From: Allolobophora icterica
Lineage: Eukaryota > Annelida > Clitellata > Crassiclitellata > Lumbricidae
Length of the DNA stretch: 64,000 nucleotides
Direction of reading: 5' to 3'
Assembly: GCA_963556255.1 (NCBI GenBank)
Contig: OY744604.1
Coordinates: 97,339,261-97,403,260, forward strand
A program made the translations under genes and the position numbers. Below are positions 33,663 through 45,725 of the stretch, piece by piece (the stretch's first letter is position 1; each line of letters opens with the position of its first letter). The notes beneath the pieces are model-generated. The model did no database searches and was not told where the DNA came from. It saw nothing but the letters and a program-made list of their open reading frames with translations.

Positions 33663-35403
33663 CTGTGGGGTAGGGTGGTCCAGAAAAATAAAGTTCAAGC
33701 TAGAAACCAGGCCACCCTCTCAGTTTTTTAGACCTGTCAATAGTATTATTGAGACAAAATTTCAGCTTCTTATTCCAACTGGAAGATAGTGCTCAATGAC
33801 AAATAAATATTACCATATAGCAGTATTTGCTGTAAATCTTGATGCCGTATAACTTGGTCAACATTTATCATGGAGATGAGCTTGAAATAGTTTCTGTTGT
33901 GTTATCAGACTTACTTACTTACTGGTACTTGAAACAAAACAGTGTGCAGTTCTTGTTGAAGGTCATGGTGCCTACTTCCTGTGTTTTGGGCTGACATGTT
34001 TTCAGAAGTGAATTTTTACATTACAATTGCTGCGGCGCTTGGCTGTGATCCTTCTGCCCTGCCACTTTCGCGTAATAGAGTGCGTAAGAAAGCTAGGATA
34101 GAGCATGCTGATGCTGTAAGATCTGAATTTGTACCAGCTTAGCCACTGGTACTACACTGGGTTGGGTAAACCCTGCCTAAGATCTTTGGAGCAGGAATTG
34201 TCGACCGCCTGCCAGTGCTGGTTTCAGGTGATGGTGTGAATAAGCTCCTCTTTGTGCCCAAATTAGCCTTTGGGACAGGATGCAATGAATTCATGGTCGT
34301 TCATATTCTTCTGAAGTTGTGAAAACTCACAGTTGACAAGGTTCAAGCCTTGAGCTTTGATACAATGTCTGTCAACACTGGGCATTTCAACGGATTGTGT
34401 TCTGCTGGAAGACAAATAAGCTGAGAGCCCTTGTGGTTGGCCTGCCGTCATCATGTAATGGAATTGATTTTAGCCAAAGTATTCACCTTGTGCTGCAGTC
34501 CACCTGTTCTCCATAAATTCCAATCTGCAAGAGATTTAAAGCTGCTGGGAAGGTGTGACACGTGTAAACTTCCGAGAACTGGAAGTCATATCCGGCACTG
34601 AAGCCCCCCATGAAACAGCGTCAGTTTTCTGAAGGAGTTTGCTGAAAGAAAGTCAGATTCAGAGATCAGAGACAACTACCAACAGCTCATTGAGCTCGCA
34701 GTGGTTGTCCTTGGAAGTCAGTCTTCAGTAATTCACTGGAGAGCCCTGGGTCAATTCACCATGCACATTGGATGGCCAAGTTACTGTAAACAGTTGAGAG
34801 TGGTGAACGGCTGAGAGGGTGTGAAGTTGTTCGAGGAATTCTACTGACTCATCACCAATGATGAAGAAGAAAAGCAGTTTCTTCTCCAAGTGGTCGAGGC
34901 ATATATGAAAGCTGTTCTCACTCACACAACAAAGAAGTCTGCTGTTGACGCAGTGCTTGCAAAGCCTTGCAGTTTCTAGAGTCAAATACTGTAACGGGTG
35001 TTGAAATTATAAAACAAGAACAATCGACATTCGATATTCATAGACTGGACGACGTTTTTTAATTTTTGGACATTTCCAATTAATTAAACCTTCTGAAATT
35101 TTACAGTTCCATCTGTCTAACTGTTCTTGTATTACACATGTTGTCAAATTACAGTAATAGGCCTATTTGATCTATCTTGAAATAAAATACATTTGTATGC
35201 TCAACACACTCATTTCTACAATTAATGTCTATTTATCGGAATATGACTAAGTTACATAGTCCGTGAGTATCCTCTTCCAGTTGGAATAGGAAGCTGAAAT
35301 TTTGTCTCAATAATACTATTGATAGGTCTAAAAAACTGAGAGGGTGGCCTGGTTTCTAGCTTGAACTTTATTTTTTACCATGCATCTGTGAACCACCCCA
35401 CAG
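33663..35403 (+). mobile_element. DNA transposon with about 120-bp terminal inverted repeats
   Basis: 33663-33786 and 35272-35403 are inverted copies; both carry aaagttcaagctagaaacca and gaggccacc-type sequence followed by ctgagaaaa/caatagtattattgaga. The interior holds a broken transposase on the plus strand at about 34020-34500: DRLPVLVSGDGV, then SFDTMSVNTGHFNG and LWLACRHHVMELIL. This matches a transposase type widespread in invertebrates whose class I cannot name with confidence. Many stops; inactive. Confidence 0.82.
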
Positions 35404-35872
35404 TTTGGGGCCTCATAAAATTCTGCCATGTCCGACTTCTTCTAAGTAAACACGCGTGCAGTATAACGAACTGATCACATGTTACTCAAGCAGATAACAT
35501 CGTGATTATAGTAAACACGTCGTTAATGTCAGTTGATAATTGGATTCACTTAATTATTCATGATATTCTCATTCTGAGAACAATGACTGAGCATAAATAT
35601 ATTCTGACATATTCAGTTGTGATCTAAAGCGCACTATTGATGACACAAAGAGATGGCACTAATATATGCAAAAATATCCATAGCATAGGCCTACACGGAT
35701 TTGGATGTCTACATTGTAAACGAAATTGTAAACCGTGTTTAATTCATATCCGCTTTTATACAAACTCTGACTTAATTCAAATTCTGAACACAACGCAAAG
35801 CTAATGTTCTACGCTACTATCCATGGGCCATTGTTTGGGTTTAAGTTTCAAAGGGACAATAAAGAAAGAGAG

Positions 35873-36257
35873 CGGTGGCGGCGCCAGCTATACAATTTCA
35901 GGAGGTCGCGTCAGGGTCATGGGAGTTATTCAGCAGGTCGAAGAAATTAATTTTTGAGTCTGACGCATCAAACAGCATAACCTCAACATAAGCAGCATAA
36001 CTTAGATATATAAAACGAATAAAATTATTATTGAACGCTAATAGCCCAATTGTTGTAGCATATTCCAATTTGAAACAATTCAGAAATTAAAACGTTAAAC
36101 TTTAGTTACTTTACTTTATTAGCATGAAAATGTGTATGCTCGACACTACAGAAACAACCAGACCTGTCAAAAAAAAAATTGGCGGGTCATAAGGCAGGTC
36201 AAGAGTAAAATAGGCAGGTCAAATTACCTAACGCGACCCATGGTAGCGCCGCCACTG
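35873..36257. mobile_element. hAT MITE
   Basis: A 385-bp element with ends CGGTGGCGGCGCC...GGTAGCGCCGCCACTG (one end mutated from CAGTG) and a perfect 8-bp duplication AAAGAGAG (35865-35872, 36258-36265). Confidence 0.9.
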
Positions 36258-36663
36258 AAAGAGAGTGGGGCAGAGAGACAGACAAAGAGAGAAGAGCGAG
36301 AAATGATGAAGTAAAAGAAGGAAGTAGGGAGAGCTAGATGGACATATGGACATAGAGACCTTGCCCTTTTGTCACAGAAATCGTCATGCTTAACAGTGTA
36401 AGGAGCTATACTGGCCATCACGTTGTTTGCAGAAGTCAAAGGTATTTCTGCACGGAAGTTGTGATGCTCCTTCTGGTGGTTGTAGGCGACAAGGTGGTTA
36501 TGGGCCCTAAGGTTGTCAAAGCTACTAACATTTCTAATGTCCATATTCTCTCTGCTTTAGGCTCCTCCATTATGTAAATTTAAGTGATTTTAGATAATTA
36601 AATACAACAGATAGGCTACTATAGAAGCTAATTTGCTGCCATGAAGGTTCACATTTGTCAGGT

Positions 36664-39576
36664 TCACATTTGACAAATAGCGAATTCAGAGAAAACAGAA
36701 TCTGGTTGTTGACGCGATGAAAGGCTCAGATCTTTTCTGAAAGTTAGGAACTTTTGTACCAAATATCGGCGAATAATGTGTTCAAATGGAAAATTACACT
36801 TCATGGCAGCAAATTCAATCAGTGCTTCTGTGTAAGGGTGATTGCAGTCGATTAAGCATCTGAGTTTCAAATACCTTGCAAGAAAATGTCTTCCAACAAT
36901 ATAGTAACTTTCAGTGGAGTAAGAATAACAAAGAGAGTCTGAAAGTGGATCCCTACGAGAGTAAATGTATTGAGCAAAAAAATACTCAAACGGTGACTCA
37001 TCCGTACACTCAGATTTCAGCATGACGTCATTCAGAGGCGATAAATAATAGAAGAGTGTATGAAATCCAAGCAAAGACTGCACGTCTTCATCGAAAAACG
37101 AGTCAAGCGGTGGTAACACCATGACATTTGCAAATGCAAACTCCTTCAAATCACTCTGCAAATCAGGTTCAAGCAGAATTCCTTCACATAAGTGCTGCAC
37201 TTCATCGTACTGGCGACACTTGTAAAGGTACAAAGCACGATAGCAGTCAGATGTGTTGCACTGGATGCCAAAGTCTTTACGAATCGCATTGTAGAATGAC
37301 GTCATACTTTCCAATGCATATTCTGTTAGAGAATCAATAACTTTTTCTATCTGAAGATTCACATTTAAATTCGAATTTGCTATAGATGAGGCCGCTCTCC
37401 GATATACGCACTGTCTGGCAGCATTGGAGCAACTGCTGGATTTCATCGCATTACGGAACTTTCGCTTTGCTAAAACCAACAGAAATTGGTCTAATGGCAA
37501 TGCTGAAGCTAGTAAAACAGGATTCAATTCTATGTGTTTGTAAATTATTCCGGCGGATGTTACTGCAAAATAATGAGCAAACACGTTTGGCGTAAGACGT
37601 AGATCAAGATAAATCTCCCTCTTACTAAAATGCATATTTTCATTAATCTTCTTGCAGAGCAGATAGAATCCAACGATTCGAACAACATCGTCGATGAAGA
37701 ACAAACAACCTGCATTCAATTTTTCATTGTCTTTGTGAGTGGTTTGTCCCATCAAGACTGATGAGCAGAGGTCTAGTACTATTTCGGTTTCTGATGATGC
37801 AAAATGGAGAGCAGCCAGGTAGACCAAAGCTGCAGGAGTAATAATGTTTGATTGAAAATCGTCAAGTTCTAAGGCCTTTCTGAGAAACGCTTTTGATAGG
37901 ATTGACCATAGTTGAAATTCTGAAGGGCTATTTGATCCTGTTAAATTTTCCATCAAATCCTGTGCTAGCAAAAGTTTTAATAGACTTCCTTCTGTTGTAG
38001 AGGGTTTGGGAAATATATGATACTGACATCTTACGACTTTAGGTCGCAGAGAAATTCCTTTGACATATTCAACAAATATTTCACTATCCCAGGATACATT
38101 TCCACATCCTAAACCATATGCAGCATTCAAACCATACAGTGTTGTATCAAAGTACGTGAAGCACGAGATGTTCTCCGATGTTTGTAGAACTGACATTGCA
38201 CTGTATCTTAGCGATGCAAATTTCCTTAAAAAACAGGCATGCTTCAAAAAGTCGCTCAGTCCTGATCTAATTCCAAATTTTATGTTACGAGCAAATATAT
38301 TACAAAATATAAATCCGAGAGAAAACAAGAAATTTAAGGATTTGGGTGTCTCAGCTTTTCGATATTCAGTAAGAAGTGGCATATAATCCATAATATGTGG
38401 CATTAGTTTAACTGTATTTTCAAATTTGGAAGTGATTGGCTGTATATAATTATCAAGAAACCATTGACTAAGAACATCACAATTATTGTGGAATTCATTT
38501 AGTCGCATTAAAGTCTTGTCAAGCCTTATGGAGCTCGACGGCTCAATAAATAAATTCGCCTCAGGAATAAAATAATTGGGAAAGTATCTCCTCACTAGCC
38601 ATTTTGAAAGCTTTTTTAACAACTCACAGCAGGTCACAATGACAGACGAGGAATTCCACAATTCTGGGGACATCTCTTCACAGGTCCATAACATCAGAGT
38701 CTTTAAATGATACGGACAGAGCATGTCATCCTCCTTTGGACAATCCTTCTCTATTAATTCCTTCTTGGCGAAGAATCTGAGCAAATGATAAACGATCTGT
38801 TGAATTTGAGTCCAACTTTGAAGTAAAATCACTTCTGCGACTGAAAATGACAATCTCCACTGTCGATCATCGTTCCTACAAGCACGATGTTGTACGTATA
38901 CAACATGACAACCATGTTGTACAACATCGGAGATTGCACCGATCGTCGGCCATCCGTAATCTCTACGTCGTTTAGGCCAACCGTGTGCTTCTTTAGGCCA
39001 CTGAGGGCACCTTACGCTGTAGACGGCATCATATGTCACACATTTAGGGTACACCTGACATTTGAGTGCCGGACCACTCACACTTTCTGTGAATGTCTTA
39101 ATGTGTTTATTGATATCACTTGTAGCAGTAATCGTTTTCAGTCTTATGTATCCATTCTGAGAAGCTGCATGGTTGAATTCGTATTGTTTACATTGCCAAT
39201 TGTAGTCCATTTCGCCTAAAAGTCGAAGTCGAACAAAACTCGGATACTTAGGATCTGATTCAATTTTGTAGCATTCAATCGTATAAAATAGGTAACTCAC
39301 GTCATTTAATATGACTGGGATGTCTTCTGTGAAAGCTAGCTTATCAGCGTTGGAGAGTAACGTATCAATATCGGTAATGCATGGATTCAGCGTCTGGATA
39401 CGTAACTCCGCAGTGCTGCCACAAATGGCATTCCATAACTGCACACGGCAGTTGTTAACATTTTGGATATGCATAGTGTCAGGAAGAAAGGCATAAGACC
39501 TTGGAAGCAGTTGGCATGTGCAAACGATGAATTCAGATGTAATTTCTTCAATTGATTTATCCGCATATTCCGTCAT
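36664..39576 (-). CDS. Mab-21 / cGAS-like receptor (cGLR) protein 2
   Basis: About 970 residues in one exon, a clear paralogue of the gene at 5316 in opposite orientation. Catalytic residues fall at the same positions: Gly53-Ser54 (CGSTAE), Asp69-x-Asp71 (TDIDTL) and Asp183 before VRCPQWPKEA. RLSFSVAEVILLQSW and YHLKTLMLWTCEEMSPE are also kept. The C-terminal half shares DCYRALYLYKCRQYDEV and LLGFHTLFYYLSPLNDVM with gene 1 and has about 30 extra residues at the end. The Met at 39576 follows tcattatag|g, an acceptor; a 19-residue in-frame extension upstream (Met at 39633) would have to be read through it and has no counterpart in gene 1. Presumed role: nucleotidyltransferase sensor in innate immunity. 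Confidence 0.87.
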   Translation of the reverse strand: MTEYADKSIEEITSEFIVCTCQLLPRSYAFLPDTMHIQNVNNCRVQLWNAICGSTAELRIQTLNPCITDIDTLLSNADKLAFTEDIPVILNDVSYLFYTIECYKIESDPKYPSFVRLRLLGEMDYNWQCKQYEFNHAASQNGYIRLKTITATSDINKHIKTFTESVSGPALKCQVYPKCVTYDAVYSVRCPQWPKEAHGWPKRRRDYGWPTIGAISDVVQHGCHVVYVQHRACRNDDRQWRLSFSVAEVILLQSWTQIQQIVYHLLRFFAKKELIEKDCPKEDDMLCPYHLKTLMLWTCEEMSPELWNSSSVIVTCCELLKKLSKWLVRRYFPNYFIPEANLFIEPSSSIRLDKTLMRLNEFHNNCDVLSQWFLDNYIQPITSKFENTVKLMPHIMDYMPLLTEYRKAETPKSLNFLFSLGFIFCNIFARNIKFGIRSGLSDFLKHACFLRKFASLRYSAMSVLQTSENISCFTYFDTTLYGLNAAYGLGCGNVSWDSEIFVEYVKGISLRPKVVRCQYHIFPKPSTTEGSLLKLLLAQDLMENLTGSNSPSEFQLWSILSKAFLRKALELDDFQSNIITPAALVYLAALHFASSETEIVLDLCSSVLMGQTTHKDNEKLNAGCLFFIDDVVRIVGFYLLCKKINENMHFSKREIYLDLRLTPNVFAHYFAVTSAGIIYKHIELNPVLLASALPLDQFLLVLAKRKFRNAMKSSSCSNAARQCVYRRAASSIANSNLNVNLQIEKVIDSLTEYALESMTSFYNAIRKDFGIQCNTSDCYRALYLYKCRQYDEVQHLCEGILLEPDLQSDLKEFAFANVMVLPPLDSFFDEDVQSLLGFHTLFYYLSPLNDVMLKSECTDESPFEYFFAQYIYSRRDPLSDSLCYSYSTESYYIVGRHFLARYLKLRCLIDCNHPYTEALIEFAAMKCNFPFEHIIRRYLVQKFLTFRKDLSLSSRQQPDSVFSEFAICQM

Positions 39577-39639
39577 CCTATAATGAAAAATAAATAATCT
39601 CTTTCTGACTAGAAAAGTCACAAGTGAACTCATTAGCCT

Positions 39640-39861
39640 ATATTGCCAGCATTGTCATGGGTATTAGATTGGACTCACGTGGGCTCTATACGGGTCTCAT
39701 TTGAAAATACAGTGTGATTCTCATTACAGATTTTATTTTAGTTACAGTTACAGTTATAGTTAATGATTTTTCATTTTTTTTTAGTTATGGTTATAGTTAG
39801 TATTATTTTTAGTTACGGTTGTGGATATAGTTACCGAATTTTTATTCTAGTTAGCACTTAG
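39640..39861. other. A/T-rich (TTAGTTA)n-like stretch
   Basis: Imperfect agttatagttacggtt repeats, similar in flavour to hAT subterminal repeats. No gene. Confidence 0.4.
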
Positions 39862-40195
39862 CAGGGTCGGCTTAAGACTTCCGGGGGCCCTAAGCCAAGA
39901 ACCGGGTTAAGACAACCAGGAGCCCTAGCCCCAAAGCAAAGCCAATTACCAAAGTACGGGTACCTGAACACAAGGTTCTAAACCTACATGATAAGCTATT
40001 TTTTAAATGAAATATAGGCTAAATAATATTGCATGCACTGCACGCATACAGTTCCGTTAACTAATCATTTCATCAGTTAAAAAGCAGTTTCAGGGTTAAA
40101 CGCTACATTATTTGAAATTATACAAAATTAGAGATTTGCTCCGGATTTTGGGACTCTCCAAAACGTTGTGGATTTTGTGGGCCCTTAAGCCTTGG
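39862..40195. mobile_element. Possible degenerate non-autonomous hAT
   Basis: The left end cagggtcggcttaagactt, followed by gggggccctaagcc, resembles the CAGGG(C/T)CGGC ends of one hAT group. The right side has gggcccttaagccttggctt. No clean target duplication was found, so this is tentative. Confidence 0.4.
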
Positions 40196-41157
40196 CTTAG
40201 TTAGCTTATGCTTTATTCCGGTACTGGTGCTTAGTTACAATAAGGCTAGGCGAAATTGCCTACTGCAGACGCAGCAGTTGTGCATATTAAAACGCGTTAC
40301 ACAATCTGCTTAGAGCTTCGAAAGGCTTTGAAGAATAGGTTGATTCCGCTTCATGAATACACGACGCCCCTCCAAATTCACCGACATCCGAGGCAAACAT
40401 AGGATATTAGTTGTAGCGCATTTTCACGTTCTCATGTTTGTCGATATTGCACTTTACTTTTTGTAACGAAAATAATGATGAATTTTTGTTCCCATATAAC
40501 ATCCTAATAATAAAGTAATTTAAAATAAATTATAGGGGCCTAAGGATTTGAATGCATAGAAGGTTATTAGACTACATTATCACATTGCCCGTGCTCCAGT
40601 GATAAGTAAAATAGCCTTGGAGTGTAGTAGCCTACTACGATAAAATTACGCTACTCTTAGTTTCAATCATTTAAATAAGTTCAAATCAATCTGCCGTTAT
40701 AGCGTTCTTGCAATTTGTAGAATATATAGAAATAGAATAACCATTAGGCAAACTTAAATAACCTGGGCAAAAACTTAAGAAATCGAAGTTGAACGGAATA
40801 AGTTGGTTCCAGTTTTATTTAATAGTAATGGTTTAATAGTTACGAGCGATCCCTTTAGAATGACGTAATATTACTATGTGGCTATTATAATCAGGTGGTG
40901 TTGCTTGAAATAGATCAGTTCCGCAGTGGCCTAGGCCCCTACTCGTCATTGTGCGCGAGTCCGGGTCAGCGGGGATTTTCAAACCATAAACTATCAATGC
41001 AAATTAATACACCAACTCTTGACTCCTCTACTTTAATTGTTTAAATACATCAACAATGTTTAATGTATACTTCAGTTATTCTCTTTCTGTTTTTTTTCTT
41101 CTAATTTCTCTCGTCTGGACACCATGACATTGTCTCGTCGTCGACTAAATCCGCATT
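40196..41157. other. Non-coding stretch, nothing assigned
   Basis: A/T-rich with no exon, repeat pair or RNA gene that I can support. Confidence 0.4.
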
Positions 41158-41158
41158 A

Positions 41159-41237
41159 GAAATCCCTCGTCTGCTCTCAGTGGTTCTCTGGCAACCGGAC
41201 GACATTCAGTTGATGGTGCGGTTCCTCAACACGCCAG
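41159..41237 (+). CDS. Orphan candidate internal exon
   Basis: Between an acceptor-like cgcattag and a donor CA|GTAAGC there are about 26 open codons, IPRLLSVVLWQPDDIQ and on, with coding-like composition. I cannot place it in a family or find partner exons. It may be a relic or chance. Confidence 0.25.
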
Positions 41238-41239
41238 TA

Positions 41240-42220
41240 AGCTAGGAGTACCTGCATTGACCCTTTTGGGCCGCCTATAACTAATCTGTGCAGCGTGTGG
41301 AGACATGTTGGCTCCGCGCTCGCGTACGACGACCCCAGCAAGTAGTAACTTATCGTGTTGTTTCTTCCCTAAAGACACTTCCTTTTAGCTATAAATTCAC
41401 CAGTTATGTACATGCATAATTCTGTTATCAATCCGAATGGTAGAGCTTGGCTAAATCGATGCTGGAATTTCAAGAGGAATGTCGATGAATAAAATCAAGC
41501 AGTTGAGCTTCACTTCTCCAGTTCGATCGAACACGACGACGAAACAAACAAACCCAACTTTCGCTCTACGAACTTCTACTTAAATCAGGGAGCGTGGGCT
41601 GAAGTCGAAGCGTCACTAAATATGAAAATAAACACTGCTCTAAGCCTAAGGCAGGGAAACGGATGAGTCATATTAGTTTCCTTTTAACTCACTATGATGC
41701 AACTGCATCTGTTTGTACTAATTTAAAACACGACACGAAATTATGACTTATCACTTCTGAGAACTTCCCATGAAGAGATGCTACACAAATGTTTAAATGA
41801 ATGAATGAATGAATGAATGAATGAGGCTCAACGAACGGCCATGAAGAATAATGGCTAGCCCGTAACCCTTCAACTGTTTAAAACATCACAGCCTCGAAGA
41901 TAATGAATTACTGTCTGAGGGAATGACTTGGTTAAACGTCAACTTTATAACGTATGCTTCGGTGTTTGGTCACCCGTAGGTAATGCTCAAGTGAAGTCGT
42001 GACGACATCATCTAAAGGAATAACCACATTAGTTAAGTCTTATTTATGCGAGGAACAGACTACCATCTCTATTCGTATGAAAAAGCACGATTCTGCGCGG
42101 TGGTGAAATTTTGATATAATATGCCACCGATCAACTCAGCCACATCATTATTATAATCTGAGCAGCAGCATTTAAAACAGGCGCAGCTGACTGATGCGAG
42201 AAGAAGTAAGGACTGCATAA
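41240..42220. other. Non-coding stretch with a short (AATG)n run
   Basis: Only a short (AATG)n tract at 41797-41823 stands out. Confidence 0.4.
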
Positions 42221-42224
42221 AATG

Positions 42225-42292
42225 GCATTCACCTTGTCACCTTGTGATGTCAACTCCTGGAGCTCTAGCGATCGTCATGATAAAAATGGCAT
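42225..42292. repeat. Copy 1 of a 60-bp duplicated segment
   Basis: ttcaccttgtcaccttgtg and ggagctctagcgatcg also occur, slightly changed, at 47735-47803. Confidence 0.8.
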
Positions 42293-42299
42293 TACCTTT

Positions 42300-42690
42300 A
42301 GATAATGTGGATAAGCAATCTGTAACAGATAAGTCTTAGGTTGGAGCGAAATGACACAAGCAGTTGAGCAGAACGAACAGATAGATACAGAAAGGTAGTT
42401 CAAAAATATAGGATCAACAACCGAAGAAGCTCCCTTTGTCAAGAACAGTTCTAATTTTACACATCACCATAGAAAGAGAATCAGGTGATTTATTGACTGA
42501 GGAACAGAAGCTGATTTTAATACTGTGGTTGACTAAGGTTCAATGTTTTGTCTGCCATTTTGAAATATATTCTCTTTGCTGCACAGAATCTCAAAGAACT
42601 TTGGTTACGAATTGTGTTTGTATCTGGACTCTTCATATAGCGCCTTTTTTAGAATGGCTACACAATGTCATGTGGCTGTCTAGGGACCTA
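42300..42690 (-). mobile_element. LINE fragment, same family as the one at 880
   Basis: gcgaaatgacacaagcagtt, then aagaacagttctaatttta, correspond to 1070-1180 of the first LINE in the same orientation. The segment continues to a tcatatagcgcc terminus motif near 42640. Confidence 0.75.
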
Positions 42691-42699
42691 TGCAGATGT

Positions 42700-45370
42700 C
42701 GCTTCAGTTATGTTGAGAGAAGAAGAGCAGTCCCTTAAGCTAGCCCTAAGACAGCCATGAGTATGAAGTGTTAGCGACTTAATTTTCTTAACCTCAGCAT
42801 ATGAGGGTGGGATGTTGAAACCGAATCAAATGAAACAGTAATGGGCCAATGGCATCCACCATTTAAACCATATATCTTAATGACTCTTGCAAAGTCTGTT
42901 GTTTGTTTAAGGCATCTTACATTATTCCATGTTGTGCTCTCGCAAAATATTCTCTGCCAAAAATATGCTTTTCCAAAAATGTTTATAACTGCTATTTTTG
43001 GTCAGGACTGAAGCATATTCACGAAAGCTTATTAGCTGATTTTACTATGTATCGCGTGAGTGAGACTTGTCTTTCTCGTGGAACATGGATATTTTTACAA
43101 CGGTAGTAGCACTGTTGCAGTTTTTTTCGACAGTATTTTTGAAATGTTCTGTATTGCGATGAATGTGCGATCCAGCAGAAGAAGTTTTTCTGTCGGACAG
43201 TTAACCGAGAGAGTGTAATCATTAGGCCCTGTGGCTCTTCATTAGATCTTGTTAAATCATCCGATGTGTCTATAGCGTGACTCTCCAACTGATGAAAATA
43301 ACATTTCGCCATTTATTCTAATTCTGTTGCTCTCCTCTAATCATCGCTCAGTCAGGTCTGTCTAATATCCGGGTCGACCGGATACTGGACTATAGTGCGC
43401 CTATATACTGTCACGCGACGTTCAACCGCTGTCTTTGAAAGCAGTGGCGATATGCAAGACGTCAGACGATCATTTGAGGTGATTAGCTGCTTAGCGAGTG
43501 GACTGTGGAGAAAACGTCTCGATGTTTACAACACAGTTCTTGCGGGAGGATTGTAATCCGGAATGTCGTAAACGTAATCGTAATCTGGGAATCTCTAGAG
43601 CTACATGAGGGGAGGGGGATAGAGTAATGGTAACACTCATAGCCAGGAGAGCATTAGAACGCGGTTCGATACCCGTAACCCCCCAACTGCACCACAGACA
43701 ACAACAAAGACAATAACGCACAATAAAGCAAAGACAGAGAGCAAAACAACGACAACAACAACAACAACAGTAACAACAGTAACGTACCAGCGACGACAGA
43801 GTACAACACAAAATGACACCAGTGGACCACACAGTAAAAAAGGCAGAACAACGAGACGTTTAATACGATGCATCGGTGCAAAGTGGTCAGAACAAAAAGA
43901 AACCGTACGAAGGGTTGTCCCATCGTTGTCCTGTTGTTACGGTTGTTGCCATGTTGCAATTATATGAGAAACTTGATTAACAACAGTGCAATTTTACCTC
44001 GTAGTACTCGGACCTTCACTGAACATCGATTTCTGGACAACCCCTCTGATGCGACACAGCGCTCGTGAATAAGCGGATGCTTTGCGTTTAGCTTTAGAGT
44101 AGGGCTTTAGAAATCTGGATTTTACGATTACGATTACATGTGGTAACGCAGGTTTGCTGTAAATGAGCAAACCTACCTACTCAACCCTACTCCATATTAT
44201 CTTACATTACCTTACCCACACCCCCTATCGTTTCCCTACCATATTTCATCCAAGATCATATTTCATTTATGGTCTGGAATTTTTTCGCTATGATTCCCCA
44301 CGCTTGTTAATGTTCCTGGTTGCGGTGTGTCATCCAGTTTTTTTCAATAAGCGAATATATATATATATATTTATATTTATATTTATATATATATCTCTCT
44401 CTCAACTTGATGTCTGTAGAGTAGGGTAATTTTGTCTGACGTGCGGTGATGTTAGTTTTCAGAGGCAAGCCATTGATGACAAAAGTTCTTTACCTTCGAA
44501 TTCAAAACTTATACCGTTATATACCTTTCCTTATAAAAACGTAATAAAACCAGCAATAGCGCTTTTAAGAGGTTCCTGACAGATGCTATTAAAAAATCCA
44601 TACACATTATTTATAAAAGGCATATTTGTCGTTTGAATGAGGGTGAAAATGCACTGCTATGGTTCCCATTCAGTTTTATTATCCGCATAAAAGACTGATT
44701 AACAAATGTTTACGAGAAAAGTTTCGTTTAAATTATGCGCTGAATCTAAATGAAATTGTTCGACCTCTCAAAGTCTAGAAAAATATGCGTCATCTGTGAA
44801 AGCACTTCAATATATTGTCTCGTTGAATTTCCGCCAGTGATTACAGATGTTTCAGAGTGGATCGTTCTGATCTTTCTCAGCTGACAGGAGAGGAGGGCAG
44901 ATGTTGCTGGAAAAAGACAACAGAATTTTGTGTGATTGCCAGAAATATTGTAAATTTTACAACTCTGTGTTTTCGACTACTAGTCGTAGTGGGTCAAACT
45001 GAACTATTACAATTCCTGTGAAATGTTCAAAATCTCTGCAAATGTGTGGAGCTACCCGCAAGCTCGCCTGTTTACGGTGCACAAAACGTTTACTTACGAG
45101 AATTAGCTTTTGGTTAGTAGGCCTATGTGCCAAATCAGCAGTTTGTATAAACAATTTCAATCAGCGCTGTTACAAAGAACAGTCACTCATTCCAGACCAT
45201 AAATGAACAAATTAATTATGGCCAAAACAAGAACGCTCTGACTAGTCGTGGCTTAATTTGATTTCCAGTCTCTCTGATCATAGACTTTCGACTCGACTTG
45301 TCCTACAGATTATTTATCGTAGTCGTAACCCGTGAGATTTCTTCAGAGCACATGACTTGGTGGTCATATC
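42700..45370. other. Repeat-rich stretch without recognised genes
   Basis: 43610-43700 carries a tRNA-like piece (agagtaatggtaacactc, later ggttcgatacc), probably a SINE or tRNA relic. 44020-44070 carries a copy of the gacacagcgctcgtgaataag repeat also seen near 46805 (inverted). (TA)n lies at 44355-44400. No exon supported. Confidence 0.5.
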
Positions 45371-45374
45371 GTAG

Positions 45375-45482
45375 TGATTCCCGAGTACTGCCATGTGATC
45401 ACCAAGTACTGCCATGTGATCACCAAGTACTGCCATGTGATCACCAAGTACTGCCATGTGATCACCAAGTACTACCATATCA
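45375..45482. repeat. 21-bp tandem repeat
   Basis: About five units of agtactgccatgtgatcacc plus one base, nearly identical. Because 21 is a multiple of three, it yields false VLPCDHQ repeats. Confidence 0.95.
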
Positions 45483-45639
45483 TGCATAACGACGCTACAG
45501 AAGTAGTGAGATTAGATTCAATTAGAACAGATTGGAGTAGTGTTCAACAGCAGCATTTTCATACAAATGAAAAATATACATTGAAACAATGAATTAGCAT
45601 ATGTCACATTTTGTTCTCTCACATAGTTTCTGTTTAACG

Positions 45640-45725
45640 ACGCTGTCCCATGACGAAGATGATTAGCGTCGCCCCCTCCTTTATCCAGGCTTGGTACTGG
45701 CACTACCTGAGGCCGGACAGTGGCG
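45640..45725 (+). repeat. Dispersed repeat copy (GATGATTA family)
   Basis: Contains gaagatgattagcgtcgcc and tatccaggcttggtactggc. Four copies are visible (4715, 20480, 31710, 45640), each about 80 bp, diverged, same orientation. Probably the conserved part of a SINE. Confidence 0.65.

Noticed and set aside
45298..45592. CRISPR-like array
   Set aside because: Direct 21-bp tandem units without spacers in an animal genome; simple minisatellite.
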